In this document: positions 6,466 through 14,236 of the stretch, piece by piece
Layout: each line of letters opens with the position of its first letter
How positions within the stretch are numbered: the stretch's first letter is position 1
DNA from: Savagea sp.
GTDB taxonomy: Bacteria; Bacillota; Bacilli; Bacillales_A; Planococcaceae
Length of the DNA stretch: 19,451 nucleotides
Assembly (NCBI GenBank): GCA_030152265.1
Contig: JASLHQ010000159.1
Coordinates: forward strand, 1 to 19,451
Direction of reading: 5' to 3'
Notes under the pieces: generated by a model
What the model was told of the DNA's origin: nothing
Database searches by the model: none
Seen by the model: only the letters and a program-made list of their open reading frames with translations
Position numbers and translations under genes: made by a program

Positions 6466-7107
6466 CTAATATTCAAAATCTAATGTGCGTAACACTTCCA
6501 ATTTAGTCGGCTTCCATCCTTTGCCGTCTTCCCATTGTAAGTACACTCGGTATTTATGTTTTTCATCAAATGTCGATACGATACCGATTGAGCGTTGTTC
6601 GTCGCCACCATTTTTAATTTTCCAAAAGATTAAATCATCTACATCAAATAAAGTAGCGTATGCAATGGCTTCTTTTTTCTCGTGCCAATCGAGTGATTGA
6701 CCATCATACTTTGATTCGTGATATCCTGTTTGTTTCGTACCAATCGGCTCCCAAGATGTGTCCACAATCGTTTCGATCACGATAGAATCTTCATCTTGTT
6801 CTGGCTTACTCACGATGCCTGGTGAAGTTGTTTGCTCTTCAATCGGTTGATTCGTGGACTTTGTCGCCGAGTCATTTTGTTCTGCCTCGCCTTTTTGATT
6901 CGATTCATCTTTTTTAGTTTTTACTTCTGTCGCATCTGATGGTTGTTGCTTTTCAGATGGATTTGCTTGTTCAACGGGAAGATTAATATTAATTAAAATG
7001 ATCGCCGTCACTACGACGAGTAACACGATACTGACAATTAATCGATTTAATAGACGTTCTGATTTTCGTTTCCGCTGTTTAGAAGTTCGTGAAATCGGTT
7101 CCTTCAT
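6466..7107 (-). CDS. yrrS: YrrS, membrane-anchored DUF1510 protein
   Basis: This 213-aa protein is of the YrrS (DUF1510) family, function not established. The N-terminus is strongly basic (KQRKRKSERLLNR, residues 10-22), followed by one membrane helix at about 23-42, so it is probably anchored with the rest outside. Residues about 47-110 form a low-complexity, polar linker rich in Glu, Gln, Lys, Ser and Thr. The C-terminal domain (about 112-213) holds the conserved part, with GTKQTGYHESKYDGQSLDW and WKIKNGGDEQRSIGIVST. The start is ATG at 7107 with AGGGTG upstream. In B. subtilis yrrS lies next to the penicillin-binding protein gene pbpI (yrrR), suggesting a cell-wall link; no such gene is beside it here. 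Confidence 0.88.
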   Translation of the reverse strand: MKEPISRTSKQRKRKSERLLNRLIVSIVLLVVVTAIILININLPVEQANPSEKQQPSDATEVKTKKDESNQKGEAEQNDSATKSTNQPIEEQTTSPGIVSKPEQDEDSIVIETIVDTSWEPIGTKQTGYHESKYDGQSLDWHEKKEAIAYATLFDVDDLIFWKIKNGGDEQRSIGIVSTFDEKHKYRVYLQWEDGKGWKPTKLEVLRTLDFEY

Positions 7108-7134
7108 TGCGATTCACCCTTTCACACATGCGTT

Positions 7135-7611
7135 TTATTGAACATCAACGATAACGACTTCGATTTCGCCACCTGGTGTTTGAATTTTTACTTCGTCACC
7201 TTTTTTATGACCGATCAACGCTTTCGCGATTGGTGAGTCGTTTGAAATGAGTCCTTCTAAAGGATCTGCTTCAGCAGAACCTACAATCGTGTAAGTCTCT
7301 TCTTCTTCGTCTGGCAATTCTTTAAATGTCACTGTTTTACCGAGGCCGACCTCATCTGTTTTCAATTCGTCTTCTGTAATGATGACTGCATTGCGAATCA
7401 TCGACTCGAGTGAAGAAATTTTCCCTTCCACGAATGCTTGATCTTCTTTCGCTGAATCGTACTCTGAGTTCTCTGAAAGGTCACCGTAGCTACGCGCTAC
7501 TTTAATGCGCTCTACTACTTCTTTACGTTTAACCGTTTTTAAAAACTCTAATTCTTCTTCTAATTTTTGCTTTCCTGCTTCTGTCATTGGATATTGCTTT
7601 TCTGACGCCAT
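7135..7611 (-). CDS. greA: Transcription elongation factor GreA
   Basis: GreA enters the RNA polymerase secondary channel and stimulates cleavage of the backtracked RNA 3' end. The 158-aa protein has the N-terminal antiparallel coiled coil (about residues 8-75), with the acidic tip at D44 and E47 ([16 protein letters not shown]), and the C-terminal FKBP-like domain (about 82-158) with [16 protein letters not shown]. The start is ATG at 7611 with AGGAGG upstream. A strong hairpin lies between its likely promoter and its ribosome binding site, so expression may be limited by termination in the leader. Confidence 0.98.
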   Translation of the reverse strand: MASEKQYPMTEAGKQKLEEELEFLKTVKRKEVVERIKVARSYGDLSENSEYDSAKEDQAFVEGKISSLESMIRNAVIITEDELKTDEVGLGKTVTFKELPDEEEETYTIVGSAEADPLEGLISNDSPIAKALIGHKKGDEVKIQTPGGEIEVVIVDVQ

Positions 7612-7636
7612 AATACAATTCCTCCTAAATATATTC

Positions 7637-7688
7637 AGAAAAACACTATGCCGCTCCGACAGAAAAATGCGGAGGCGACATAGTGTTT
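7637..7688 (-). terminator. Strong hairpin with U-run between udk and greA
   Basis: On the minus strand the 5' arm (7688-7670) and 3' arm (7658-7641) match over about 18 bp with one bulged base and one G-T pair. The loop-proximal part is GC-rich (CGCC-TCCG against CGGAGCGG), and the stem ends in TTTTTCTG. This is a good intrinsic terminator for the mltG-trmR-udk unit. Because the best greA promoter lies upstream, over the udk stop, it may also act as a leader terminator for greA. Confidence 0.75.
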
Positions 7689-7716
7689 CGTCCTATTCAT
7701 TTTTTTAATTATTGCC

Positions 7717-7745
7717 ATCATAGTACAACTATGCTTCAAATTCAA
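7717..7745 (-). promoter_or_regulatory. Sigma-A-type promoter for greA, inside the 3' end of udk
   Basis: TTGAAT (7745-7740), a 17-base spacer and TATGAT (7722-7717) read toward greA. The -35 matches four of six and the -10 five of six consensus positions with optimal spacing. RNA would start near 7710 and run through the hairpin at 7637-7688 before reaching greA. The element overlaps the udk stop codon at 7729. Confidence 0.6.
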
Positions 7746-8361
7746 CAATTGTTTTTATTTTCGTGACGATGAGATCGATTGCGACATCATTTTCTCCACC
7801 TTCTGGGATGATAATGTCCGCATATCGCTTCGTCGGTTCGATAAATTGATTGTGCATCGGACGGACGACCGATAAATATTGATCGATGACAGATTGCAAT
7901 GTGCGGCCACGTTCTTCCGTATCGCGCACGATTCGTCTTAAAATGCGCAAATCTGCATCTGTATCAACAAACAATTTCATATCCATCAATTCTCGTAAAC
8001 GCTCATCTTCAAGAACTAAAATACCTTCTACGATAATGACATCCATCGGCGAGACGTGAATGACTTCTGTTGAGCGTGTATGACGTTCATAATCATAAAC
8101 CGGCTTTTCAATCGGCTGACGCGCGACTAACTTCTCAATATGTTCGATGAGTAAGTCGTTGTCAAATGCAAGTGGATGGTCGTAATTCGTCTGAAGTCGT
8201 TGTTCAAACGAAAGATGTGATTGATCTTTATAATAGTAATCTTGCTCAATCACAACGACTGAATGCTCATGAAAGACATCCATTACTTTACGTGTGACAC
8301 TCGTCTTTCCAGAACCTGATCCACCTGCAATTCCGATGACGAGAGGTTTCATTCGTTTCAT
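7729..8361 (-). CDS. udk: Uridine kinase (uridine-cytidine kinase) Udk
   Basis: Udk phosphorylates uridine and cytidine to UMP and CMP in pyrimidine salvage. The 210-aa protein has the P-loop [12 protein letters not shown] at residues 10-21, substrate-binding [10 protein letters not shown] and NYDHPLAFD, the YDYERHTR segment, [13 protein letters not shown], and the Arg-rich lid [15 protein letters not shown]. The C-terminal [17 protein letters not shown] is also typical. The start ATG overlaps the trmR stop in an ATGA junction; an AAGGA site lies upstream in trmR. In B. subtilis two U32-peptidase-family genes (yrrN, yrrO) separate yrrM from udk; here they are directly joined. Confidence 0.97.
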   Translation of the reverse strand: MKRMKPLVIGIAGGSGSGKTSVTRKVMDVFHEHSVVVIEQDYYYKDQSHLSFEQRLQTNYDHPLAFDNDLLIEHIEKLVARQPIEKPVYDYERHTRSTEVIHVSPMDVIIVEGILVLEDERLRELMDMKLFVDTDADLRILRRIVRDTEERGRTLQSVIDQYLSVVRPMHNQFIEPTKRYADIIIPEGGENDVAIDLIVTKIKTIVEFEA

Positions 8362-9005
8362 GCTTCATCTTCCTTTACTTTACGTGCGATGAGCAACCCA
8401 TCCCCGATATTCAAATAAGATACTTCATATCTCGGATGATTGTACATCGTTTCAATAAATTGTTGTAAATTGCGAATCATCGTGCGATTGCGACGCGGAA
8501 TGTCGCTTAACGGATGCAACACTTGACCGTCCATCGCGATGTTATCACAGTATATGATGCCACCCACTTGGACATAAGGCTCATACTTTTCAAAAAATCG
8601 TTCATATTGGCCTTTTGCTGCGTCGATAAATAAGGCATCGAACGTTTTGTGAAGTTTTGTCGGGTCCCATTCTAATGCATCCGCATGATGAATGGCGATG
8701 CGTTCATTTAACTCAGCATCGTGAATGTTTTGTACAGCTTCTTCATAACGCACATCATCGCGTTCAATCGTTGTAATGTGCGCATTTGGCAAAGCGAGCG
8801 CCATCCGTATAGCGGAGTAGCCGATCGCGCTGCCAAGTTCGAGAATTCGCTTCGGTTGCTGTACTGTTAAAAGTGTCAACAACATATGTAAAGAGCGTTC
8901 ATCCATAATCGGGACGAAATGCTCTTTTGCATACTCTTTCATTTGAAGAAGAACTGGAGAATCGATTTCTGGAAATAAATAATGTCGCGTCGTTTTCTTT
9001 TCCAT
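8358..9005 (-). CDS. trmR: TrmR (YrrM), tRNA 5-hydroxyuridine methyltransferase
   Basis: This 215-aa O-methyltransferase of the caffeoyl-CoA/catechol type is orthologous in position and sequence to B. subtilis YrrM (TrmR), which methylates 5-hydroxyuridine at tRNA position 34 to 5-methoxyuridine. Visible features: SAM motif [13 protein letters not shown] (about 54-65), the acidic residue in TTIERDD (about 78-84), the metal-binding Asp in [14 protein letters not shown] (about 126-139), and the second metal site in YCDNIAMDG (about 152-160). The C-terminal GDGLLIARK matches the family. The start is ATG at 9005 with AAGGAG nine bases upstream, six bases after mltG. The substrate assignment rests on orthology and synteny. 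Confidence 0.88.
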   Translation of the reverse strand: MEKKTTRHYLFPEIDSPVLLQMKEYAKEHFVPIMDERSLHMLLTLLTVQQPKRILELGSAIGYSAIRMALALPNAHITTIERDDVRYEEAVQNIHDAELNERIAIHHADALEWDPTKLHKTFDALFIDAAKGQYERFFEKYEPYVQVGGIIYCDNIAMDGQVLHPLSDIPRRNRTMIRNLQQFIETMYNHPRYEVSYLNIGDGLLIARKVKEDEA

Positions 9006-9011
9006 CTTTGA

Positions 9012-10139
9012 TTACTCCTTCTTTCCAGTAATATATTTATCTCGGTTAATTAAATGTTGCTCGTACGAATCCGTAAAGTGATTATTTCCATCTTTATCCG
9101 CCAAGAAGTATAAATAGTTTGTATCTGCCGGATCAGTTACTGCTTCAATTGAAGAACGTCCAGGTGCTGCAATCGGCCCTGGTGGTAACCCTTTATTTTG
9201 ATACGTATTATAAGGGTTTTGCACTTCCAAATCTTTGTATAAAACACGATCTTTATGCTCACCTAATGCATACAATACTGTCGGGTCTGTTTGTAAAGGC
9301 ATGCCTGCCTCTAAACGATTGTAAAACACGCTTGCAATTGACTCTCGGTCCGCCGTTGCCGTCGCTTCACGTTCTAATAATGATGCGAAGGTGAGCAACC
9401 AATGAACCGTCTTCCCTTTTGACTCTAAATAATCTAAATAAGGAGTGACGTTCATCGCCGTTCCTTCCATCATCGTTAAAACAATATCTTCTACTGAAGG
9501 GTTTTCTTCATAGAAAGGATACGTTGCTGGGAATAAATATCCTTCTAACGGTGTGCGAATTTGTTCATTTTTCACTTCTTCTGTTACGATATTCGGATAC
9601 AATTCCATGAGATGATCGATCGTTTCAGGTTTATTCACGTATGAAACGAACTCTTCTTTCGTAATTGCTGTATTTTTTTCAACAACTTCTCCGATTTGTT
9701 CAATCGTCAATCCTTCTGGTATCGTCATTGTGAAAACAGGTTTACGATACACTTTTCCTGTCTTCAAACTTTCAATCAATTCATCAGGAGTCATCGATTT
9801 TGTCAACTGATAAGTCCCCGCTTGGAATTGCGATTCATTATTAAACTTCGCGTAATATTTAAAAATCCGAGCATCTTTAATGACGCCTGCCTCCTCTAGC
9901 TTTTTAGAAATGAGCGTTAAACCAGAGCCAATTGGAATCTCAACAGTAATCTCACTGTCATCTTTTGCATCGTACGCTTTTAAACCACCTTTCACATAAA
10001 AATAAAGGATAGCGCTAATGAGAAGACCAATACTTAAAAAAGCAATCCCTGTAAAAGTTACGACTTTACGAACAGTACGCGCCTCTTTTTTACGCAATTC
10101 AAAACTAATATGCTCCGTCGGTTTTTGTTGTTCTGTCAT
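9012..10139 (-). CDS. mltG: Endolytic murein transglycosylase MltG (YrrL)
   Basis: MltG is a membrane-anchored lytic transglycosylase that cuts newly made glycan strands and sets their length. The 375-aa protein has a short cytoplasmic, charged N-terminus, one membrane helix at about residues 28-49, a LysM-like extracellular region (about 62-130), and the YceG catalytic domain. The catalytic glutamate is E256 in FASLLEREA, aligned with the E. coli E218 motif. NPYNTYQNKGLPPGPIAAPG and TNYLYFLAD near the C-terminus are family hallmarks. The start is ATG at 10139 with GAGGTG upstream. A GC-rich hairpin lies just before the ribosome binding site. Its place next to the cell-wall regulator reoM is conserved in Bacillales. 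Confidence 0.95.
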   Translation of the reverse strand: MTEQQKPTEHISFELRKKEARTVRKVVTFTGIAFLSIGLLISAILYFYVKGGLKAYDAKDDSEITVEIPIGSGLTLISKKLEEAGVIKDARIFKYYAKFNNESQFQAGTYQLTKSMTPDELIESLKTGKVYRKPVFTMTIPEGLTIEQIGEVVEKNTAITKEEFVSYVNKPETIDHLMELYPNIVTEEVKNEQIRTPLEGYLFPATYPFYEENPSVEDIVLTMMEGTAMNVTPYLDYLESKGKTVHWLLTFASLLEREATATADRESIASVFYNRLEAGMPLQTDPTVLYALGEHKDRVLYKDLEVQNPYNTYQNKGLPPGPIAAPGRSSIEAVTDPADTNYLYFLADKDGNNHFTDSYEQHLINRDKYITGKKE

Positions 10140-10155
10140 TGTTTCACCTCATTGT

Positions 10156-10201
10156 AAACGTGGAAAGACGGAATGTCTGTGCATTCCGCCTTCCGTCGTT
10201 T
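10156..10201 (-). other. Stable hairpin in the yrzB-mltG gap without a U-run
   Basis: The minus strand between yrzB and mltG holds an imperfect inverted repeat with arms of about 19 bases (AACG-x2-G-x-AAGGCGGAATG type, from 10200 to 10182, against 10175 to 10157) and a six-base loop CACAGA. Most positions pair, including eleven of the twelve nearest the loop when a G-T pair is counted. TTTACAATGAGGTG follows, so there is no real U-tract and the mltG ribosome binding site begins only a few bases later. It could be an RNA processing or stability element, a weak attenuator, or a remnant terminator. Confidence 0.6.
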
Positions 10202-10218
10202 GATCGCTTATCGAATCT

Positions 10219-10515
10219 TTATTCTTCGTCTTCCTCATCGAGAAAAGCACCGACGATTTCTTCGATCATATCCCACTCTTCATCATCTTCAATCGGCATT
10301 AAATCTCCGCCTTCTCCTTCAGAAGGGATAAATGCTGAAGCGTGAATTTCAACTTCTTCATCTTCTTGTGGTTCACCTGTTAATACGTGGTAAACGACAT
10401 AAGAACGGTCGAATTTTTCAGGTTGTGGTGAATCGAAAGTTAAAATGATTTCACAAACATGTTCATTTCCTTTCTCATCAATGATCGTCATTGTTTTATG
10501 TTCTCCGTGTTCCAT
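10219..10515 (-). CDS. yrzB: YrzB, DUF1292 acidic protein of unknown function
   Basis: This 98-aa protein is of the DUF1292 family (YrzB in B. subtilis), always found next to ruvX and reoM homologs in Bacillota. It has no known activity. It is very acidic, with the conserved opening [25 protein letters not shown] segment, a central [11 protein letters not shown] strand region, and a C-terminal acidic stretch [21 protein letters not shown]. The start is ATG at 10515, with GAGG eight bases upstream; a GTG three codons earlier lies within that site and is unlikely to be used. It follows ruvX closely. Confidence 0.92.
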   Translation of the reverse strand: MEHGEHKTMTIIDEKGNEHVCEIILTFDSPQPEKFDRSYVVYHVLTGEPQEDEEVEIHASAFIPSEGEGGDLMPIEDDEEWDMIEEIVGAFLDEEDEE

Positions 10516-10528
10516 TGCTTTCACCTCA

Positions 10529-10945
10529 TTAGTTTTTTGAATCGAGATAGCCTTGCAAAATCATCACCGCTGCCATCTTATCGATTACTTTTTTACGCTT
10601 CGCACGACTGACATCCGCTTCAATGAGCATGCGTTCTGCCGCCATCGTAGATAAACGCTCATCCCAAAGGACGACCGGAAATCCGAATTGTTCCCGCAAC
10701 ATGTCAGCGTATCGTTCGCTCGCTTCACCGCGCGGTCCTACTGTATTGTTCATATTTTTCGGGTAGCCGACGACAAAGCGGGATACTTCATGTTCTTTCA
10801 CGAGTTCTGCCAATCGTTCAAGACCGTATTCTTCTTTCGCTTCATCAATTTGAATCGTTTCGACTCCCTGTGCCGTCCAACCGAAGGCATCGCTCACCGC
10901 GACGCCTACCGTCTTGGATCCGACATCTAGCCCCATCGTTCTCAA
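10529..10945 (-). CDS. ruvX: RuvX/YqgF family pre-16S rRNA nuclease (YrrK)
   Basis: This family has an RNase H-like fold and takes part in maturation of the 16S rRNA 5' end; the old name 'Holliday junction resolvase' reflects structural similarity. The 138-aa protein shows the first catalytic Asp in [15 protein letters not shown] (residues 5-19), [18 protein letters not shown] (about 59-76), the central acid in [12 protein letters not shown], and the final Asp in [15 protein letters not shown]. The start is TTG at 10945, sharing bases with the reoM stop (TTGA), with GGAGG nine bases upstream in reoM. A later ATG at codon 4 would remove the conserved MR residues. Confidence 0.94.
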   Translation of the reverse strand: MRTMGLDVGSKTVGVAVSDAFGWTAQGVETIQIDEAKEEYGLERLAELVKEHEVSRFVVGYPKNMNNTVGPRGEASERYADMLREQFGFPVVLWDERLSTMAAERMLIEADVSRAKRKKVIDKMAAVMILQGYLDSKN

Positions 10946-11214
10946 TCCATTTTGCCTCCATGCTCTTTAATGTAAAACTTCACAAGTTCTTCTATGATTT
11001 CATCACGTTCGAGCTTGCGCATTAATGTTCGAGCCTCTTCATGACGAGGAATATACGCTGGGTCGCCTGAAAGCAAGTAACCGACAATTTGATTGATCGG
11101 GTTGTACCCACGTTCATGTAAAACATTATGAACGTGTAGCATCACTTGTTTTACTTCTTCATCTTTTGACTCATCTGGAAAATTAAACTTCATCGTTTGA
11201 TCGAATGAATCCAT
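10942..11214 (-). CDS. reoM: ReoM/IreB family regulator of cell-wall synthesis (YrzL)
   Basis: This 90-aa protein is of the IreB/ReoM (DUF965) family. In Listeria, ReoM phosphorylated by the PASTA kinase PrkA no longer promotes ClpCP degradation of MurA, the first enzyme of peptidoglycan synthesis; in Enterococcus, IreB is a target of IreK. The kinase target Thr is present as T7 in [12 protein letters not shown], and the highly conserved core [28 protein letters not shown] segment lies at about 37-60. The start is ATG at 11214 with GGGGTG six bases upstream; a TTG seven codons earlier is less likely because it does not fit the family N-terminus. It is first in the reoM-ruvX-yrzB-mltG string, so a murein regulator and a murein enzyme share a transcript. 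Confidence 0.93.
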   Translation of the reverse strand: MDSFDQTMKFNFPDESKDEEVKQVMLHVHNVLHERGYNPINQIVGYLLSGDPAYIPRHEEARTLMRKLERDEIIEELVKFYIKEHGGKMD

Positions 11215-11264
11215 AGGGAACACCCCACTTTCCAATCTTACTCATCTATATTCATCCTCATTCA

Positions 11265-11292
11265 AGTATACCCGATTTAGCGCTGAGGTTAA
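11265..11292 (-). promoter_or_regulatory. Probable sigma-A promoter for the reoM operon
   Basis: TATACT (11270-11265) is a five-of-six -10, with TTAACC (11292-11287, four of six) 16 bases upstream, overlapping the alaS stop codon. RNA would start near 11258, about 44 bases before the reoM ATG. I see no terminator between alaS and reoM, so readthrough from alaS would also supply the operon. Confidence 0.5.
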
Positions 11293-13916
11293 ATAGATTT
11301 GACGTATTCTTGAACAGATTGTAGTGCTTCATCTAATTTAGAAGCATCTTTCGCACCTGCCATCGCCATGTCTGGACGTCCGCCACCACGACCGTCACAT
11401 TGTGTTGCGACGTGATTTACGATGTCTCCTGCTTTATATGTTTTCGTCAACGGTTTTGAAACACCCGCTGCCAACATGACTTTGTCTCCGCTCACTGCGC
11501 CGAATACGACGATAATTTCATCGATTTGTTGTTTCACTTCATCGATCATTTGTCGAAGTGCCCCGTTATCTTTCGCATCGACTTTTGCTGCGAGCACTTT
11601 CACACCATTCACTTCTACCGCTTGCGCAAGTAAGTCGTCCAATTGTGAATTTCCTAACTTCGCTTGAAGTGATTCGTTTTCTTTTTTCATTTCTTTTAAC
11701 TGTTGTAATAAGCTTTCCACTTTTTGAACCGTATTCGTCGAGTTTGCTTTGACGAGCGCTTGTACTTGCTGTAAAAGAGCTTCTTCTGACTTCAACAGTT
11801 CGTATGCTTGCTTTCCAGTTACCGCTTCGATTCGGCGTGTTCCCGCACCGATTCCACTTTCAGATTCTAATTTGAACAGTCCGATTTCGCTCGTGCGCGC
11901 CACATGACAACCACCGCAAAGTTCTAATGAATAGTCTCCTACACGCACAACGCGTACGACATCTCCATACTTCTCGCCGAACAATGCCATCGCACCCATT
12001 TGTTTCGCTTCGTCGAGTGAGTACTCACCGATTTGAACTGCGATATCTTGCCAAATTTGGTCATTCACTTTACGTTCGATTTCTGCGAGCTCTTCTGGAG
12101 TAACTTGTCCGAAGTGTGAGAAGTCAAAACGTAAACGGTCTGGACCGACATATGATCCCGCTTGGTTAACGTGTTCTCCTAATACTTCTTTCAACGCTTT
12201 ATGAAGTAAGTGCGTCGCTGTATGGTTTTTAATTGTCGCTTTGCGCAAATCACGTGTGACCGTCGCTGTCACCGTTTCGCCTACCGCTAATGTTCCTTCG
12301 ACTACTTCTACTTGGTGAAGGTTTTGACCGTTCGGTGCTTTTTGAACGTCGCGTACCGCTACTTTTCCAGTGTCCGCTTGGATTGTTCCTGCGTCCGCAA
12401 TTTGTCCACCACTTTCCGCGTAAAATGGTGTTTCGACGAGAACGAGTTGTGCTTCTCCACTGTCGATGCGCTCTACACGCTCGCCGTTTTGGATAATTGC
12501 CGCAACCGTCGTTTCCACTGTCAATTGATCGTATCCTGTAAATGTGCTCGTTTCCGTTAAACTGTTGAGTACTTCTGATTGAACGCTCATTGAATCGACA
12601 TCTTCACGCGCTGCACGTGCACGGTTACGCTGTGCTTCCATTTCTTCTTCAAAACCAGCGCGGTCTACCGCTACATTTGCTTCTTCTGCATATTCTTCTG
12701 TCAATTCATAAGGGAAGCCGTACGTGTCATAAAGGCGGAATGCATCTTTACCCGCGATCGTCGGTGTATCCATCTTTTTCGCTTCTTCAATGACACTTTC
12801 TAAAATCGCTAATCCTTCGTGCAAAGTTTCATGGAAGCGATCTTCTTCGTTTTTAATGACTTTTTGGATGAAGTCGCTTTTTTCTGTTACAGTCGGATAG
12901 AAGTCTTCCATAATTGCGCCGACTGTCGGTACGAGCTTGTACATGAACGGATCGTTCAAGCCGAGCTGTTTCGCGTAACGTACAGCACGACGTAATAAAC
13001 GACGTAATACGTAGCCTCGTCCTTCGTTTGAAGGTAATGCTCCGTCACCGATTGCGAACGCAACCGTACGAATATGGTCAGCGATCACTTTGAATGCCGT
13101 TCCTTTTTCGCTAAATGTGTCATACGTTTCGCCTGACATTTTTTCTACTTCTTGAATGATCGGCATAAATAAATCTGTCTCGAAGTTCGTCGGAACGTCT
13201 TGAATGACCGATGCCATACGCTCAAGTCCCATCCCTGTATCGATGTTTTGCTTCGGTAATGGCGTGTATGTGCCGTCTGGGTTATGGTTAAATTCAGAAA
13301 ATACTAAGTTCCAAATTTCAAGGTAACGTTCGTTTTCTCCACCTGGATACAATTCTGGATCTGAAAAATCAGCGCCGTACTTTTCTCCACGGTCATAGAA
13401 AATTTCTGAGTTCGGACCACTTGGACCTTCACCAATATCCCAGAAGTTTCCTTCTAAACGAATGATGCGTGACGGCTCTAAACCGATTTCTTCCACCCAA
13501 ATACGGTATGCTTCATCATCCTCTGGGTGTACTGTCACGTATAAAAGTTCTGGGTCGAAACCGATCCACTGTTTATTCGTTAAGAAATCCCATGCGTATT
13601 CAATCGCTTCTTTTTTGAAATAATCGCCGATTGAGAAGTTTCCGAGCATTTCAAAGAACGTATGGTGACGCGCTGTTTTTCCGACGTTTTCAATGTCGTT
13701 CGTACGGATTGATTTTTGCGCATTCGTAATGCGTGGGTTGTCTGGAATGACACGACCGTCAAAATATTTTTTTAATGTTGCGACACCGCTGTTGATCCAA
13801 AGTAATGAATCATCGTCGATTGGGACGAGTGGTGCAGAAGGTTCGATTGCGTGACCTTTTGATTCAAAGTAATCTAAATACATTTGTCTAATTTGTGCTG
13901 CTGTTAAACGTTTCAT
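11289..13916 (-). CDS. alaS: Alanyl-tRNA synthetase AlaS
   Basis: AlaS charges tRNA-Ala, recognising the acceptor G3-U70 pair. The 875-aa protein (B. subtilis 878) has the class II catalytic core (about 1-230; [27 protein letters not shown]), a helical tRNA-binding part, the editing domain with zinc-type ligands in [10 protein letters not shown] (about 566-575) and CGGCH (about 667-671), a coiled-coil segment (about 720-765), and the DHHA1-type C-Ala domain ending with [13 protein letters not shown]. The start is ATG at 13916, which gives the family N-terminus [26 protein letters not shown]; an ATG three codons earlier is closer to the AAGGAGG site and is a possible alternative, while a further upstream TTG lacks a site. 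Expression is controlled by a T-box leader. Confidence 0.98.
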   Translation of the reverse strand: MKRLTAAQIRQMYLDYFESKGHAIEPSAPLVPIDDDSLLWINSGVATLKKYFDGRVIPDNPRITNAQKSIRTNDIENVGKTARHHTFFEMLGNFSIGDYFKKEAIEYAWDFLTNKQWIGFDPELLYVTVHPEDDEAYRIWVEEIGLEPSRIIRLEGNFWDIGEGPSGPNSEIFYDRGEKYGADFSDPELYPGGENERYLEIWNLVFSEFNHNPDGTYTPLPKQNIDTGMGLERMASVIQDVPTNFETDLFMPIIQEVEKMSGETYDTFSEKGTAFKVIADHIRTVAFAIGDGALPSNEGRGYVLRRLLRRAVRYAKQLGLNDPFMYKLVPTVGAIMEDFYPTVTEKSDFIQKVIKNEEDRFHETLHEGLAILESVIEEAKKMDTPTIAGKDAFRLYDTYGFPYELTEEYAEEANVAVDRAGFEEEMEAQRNRARAAREDVDSMSVQSEVLNSLTETSTFTGYDQLTVETTVAAIIQNGERVERIDSGEAQLVLVETPFYAESGGQIADAGTIQADTGKVAVRDVQKAPNGQNLHQVEVVEGTLAVGETVTATVTRDLRKATIKNHTATHLLHKALKEVLGEHVNQAGSYVGPDRLRFDFSHFGQVTPEELAEIERKVNDQIWQDIAVQIGEYSLDEAKQMGAMALFGEKYGDVVRVVRVGDYSLELCGGCHVARTSEIGLFKLESESGIGAGTRRIEAVTGKQAYELLKSEEALLQQVQALVKANSTNTVQKVESLLQQLKEMKKENESLQAKLGNSQLDDLLAQAVEVNGVKVLAAKVDAKDNGALRQMIDEVKQQIDEIIVVFGAVSGDKVMLAAGVSKPLTKTYKAGDIVNHVATQCDGRGGGRPDMAMAGAKDASKLDEALQSVQEYVKSI

Positions 13917-13947
13917 CGTTTTCATTTCCTCCTTAAAATTAGGCAAT

Positions 13948-13990
13948 AAAAAAAGCCTTCTCTCCCTAATCTAATTAGTAAGGGACGAAG
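13948..13990 (-). terminator. Regulated terminator of the alaS T-box leader
   Basis: GTCTTCGTCCCT (minus strand from about 13990) pairs with AGGGAGAGAAGGC (ending at 13955), with one mismatch and one bulge, followed by seven U residues (13954-13948). The 5' arm contains the TCCCT that can pair instead with AGGG of the T-box sequence, so this hairpin and the antiterminator exclude each other. Confidence 0.9.
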
Positions 13991-14184
13991 ACATATTCGC
14001 GGTACCACCCTCATTCGTCAATCATTTGACATCTCTGAGAAGCGGTAACGTAGCTAACGGCTTAAAGCAAACTCCAGAGTAGCGTTCAATAGTGAGGGAC
14101 GGTCATTTTTTCAGCCTGGAAATGACTCTCTAAATCGTATCGCCTATTTACTCGGCTCTTTCATCGTTTAATATTCTTTTGAAT
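13948..14184 (-). ncRNA. Alanine T-box riboswitch leader of alaS
   Basis: This leader senses uncharged tRNA-Ala and lets transcription enter alaS when alanyl-tRNA is scarce. The T-box core AGGGTGGTACCGCG is exact at 14011-13998. Upstream, the AGTA of the Stem I loop E element occurs in GCCGAGTAAATAGG, with the AGAGAG element downstream in TTTAGAGAGTC. The specifier loop on the 3' side of Stem I reads TGAAC-GCT-A, so the specifier codon is GCU (14083-14081), alanine, matching the downstream gene. A hairpin GTCATTT/AAATGAC forms the distal part of Stem I. The terminator is at 13990-13948. The exact 5' end is inferred from the promoter. The whole 319-base gap between recD2 and alaS is occupied by this leader and its promoter. 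Confidence 0.95.
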
Positions 14185-14190
14185 ATGTAA

Positions 14191-14219
14191 AGTATAAGAG
14201 AAAGCGCGCTTGCTGTCAA
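14191..14219 (-). promoter_or_regulatory. Sigma-A promoter of alaS
   Basis: TTGACA (14219-14214) is a perfect -35, with a 17-base spacer and TATACT (14196-14191) as -10. This is the best promoter in the window and begins RNA near 14184, right before the T-box Stem I. The -35 lies just after the recD2 stop, inside an inverted repeat. Confidence 0.92.
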
Positions 14220-14236
14220 CTGCTTACAACAAGCGC
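14206..14236 (-). terminator. Inverted repeat at the recD2 3' end, overlapping the alaS promoter
   Basis: GCGCTTGTTG (14236-14227) pairs with CAGCAAGCGC (14215-14206) over ten bases with one G-T pair and an 11-base loop. The 5' arm starts inside the recD2 stop codon. The sequence after the 3' arm is GCTTTCTCTTA, only moderately U-rich, so this is a possible weak terminator for the cysteine desulfurase-recD2 unit. It shares bases with the alaS -35. Confidence 0.45.

Noticed and set aside
9119..9394. Plus-strand ORF of 91 codons opposite mltG
   Set aside because: Antisense to the conserved catalytic end of mltG, no ribosome binding site.
13917..13946. N-terminal extension of AlaS starting at a TTG
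   Set aside because: It begins at the T-box terminator tail, has no ribosome binding site, and adds residues absent from the family; the AAGGAGG site lies inside it.
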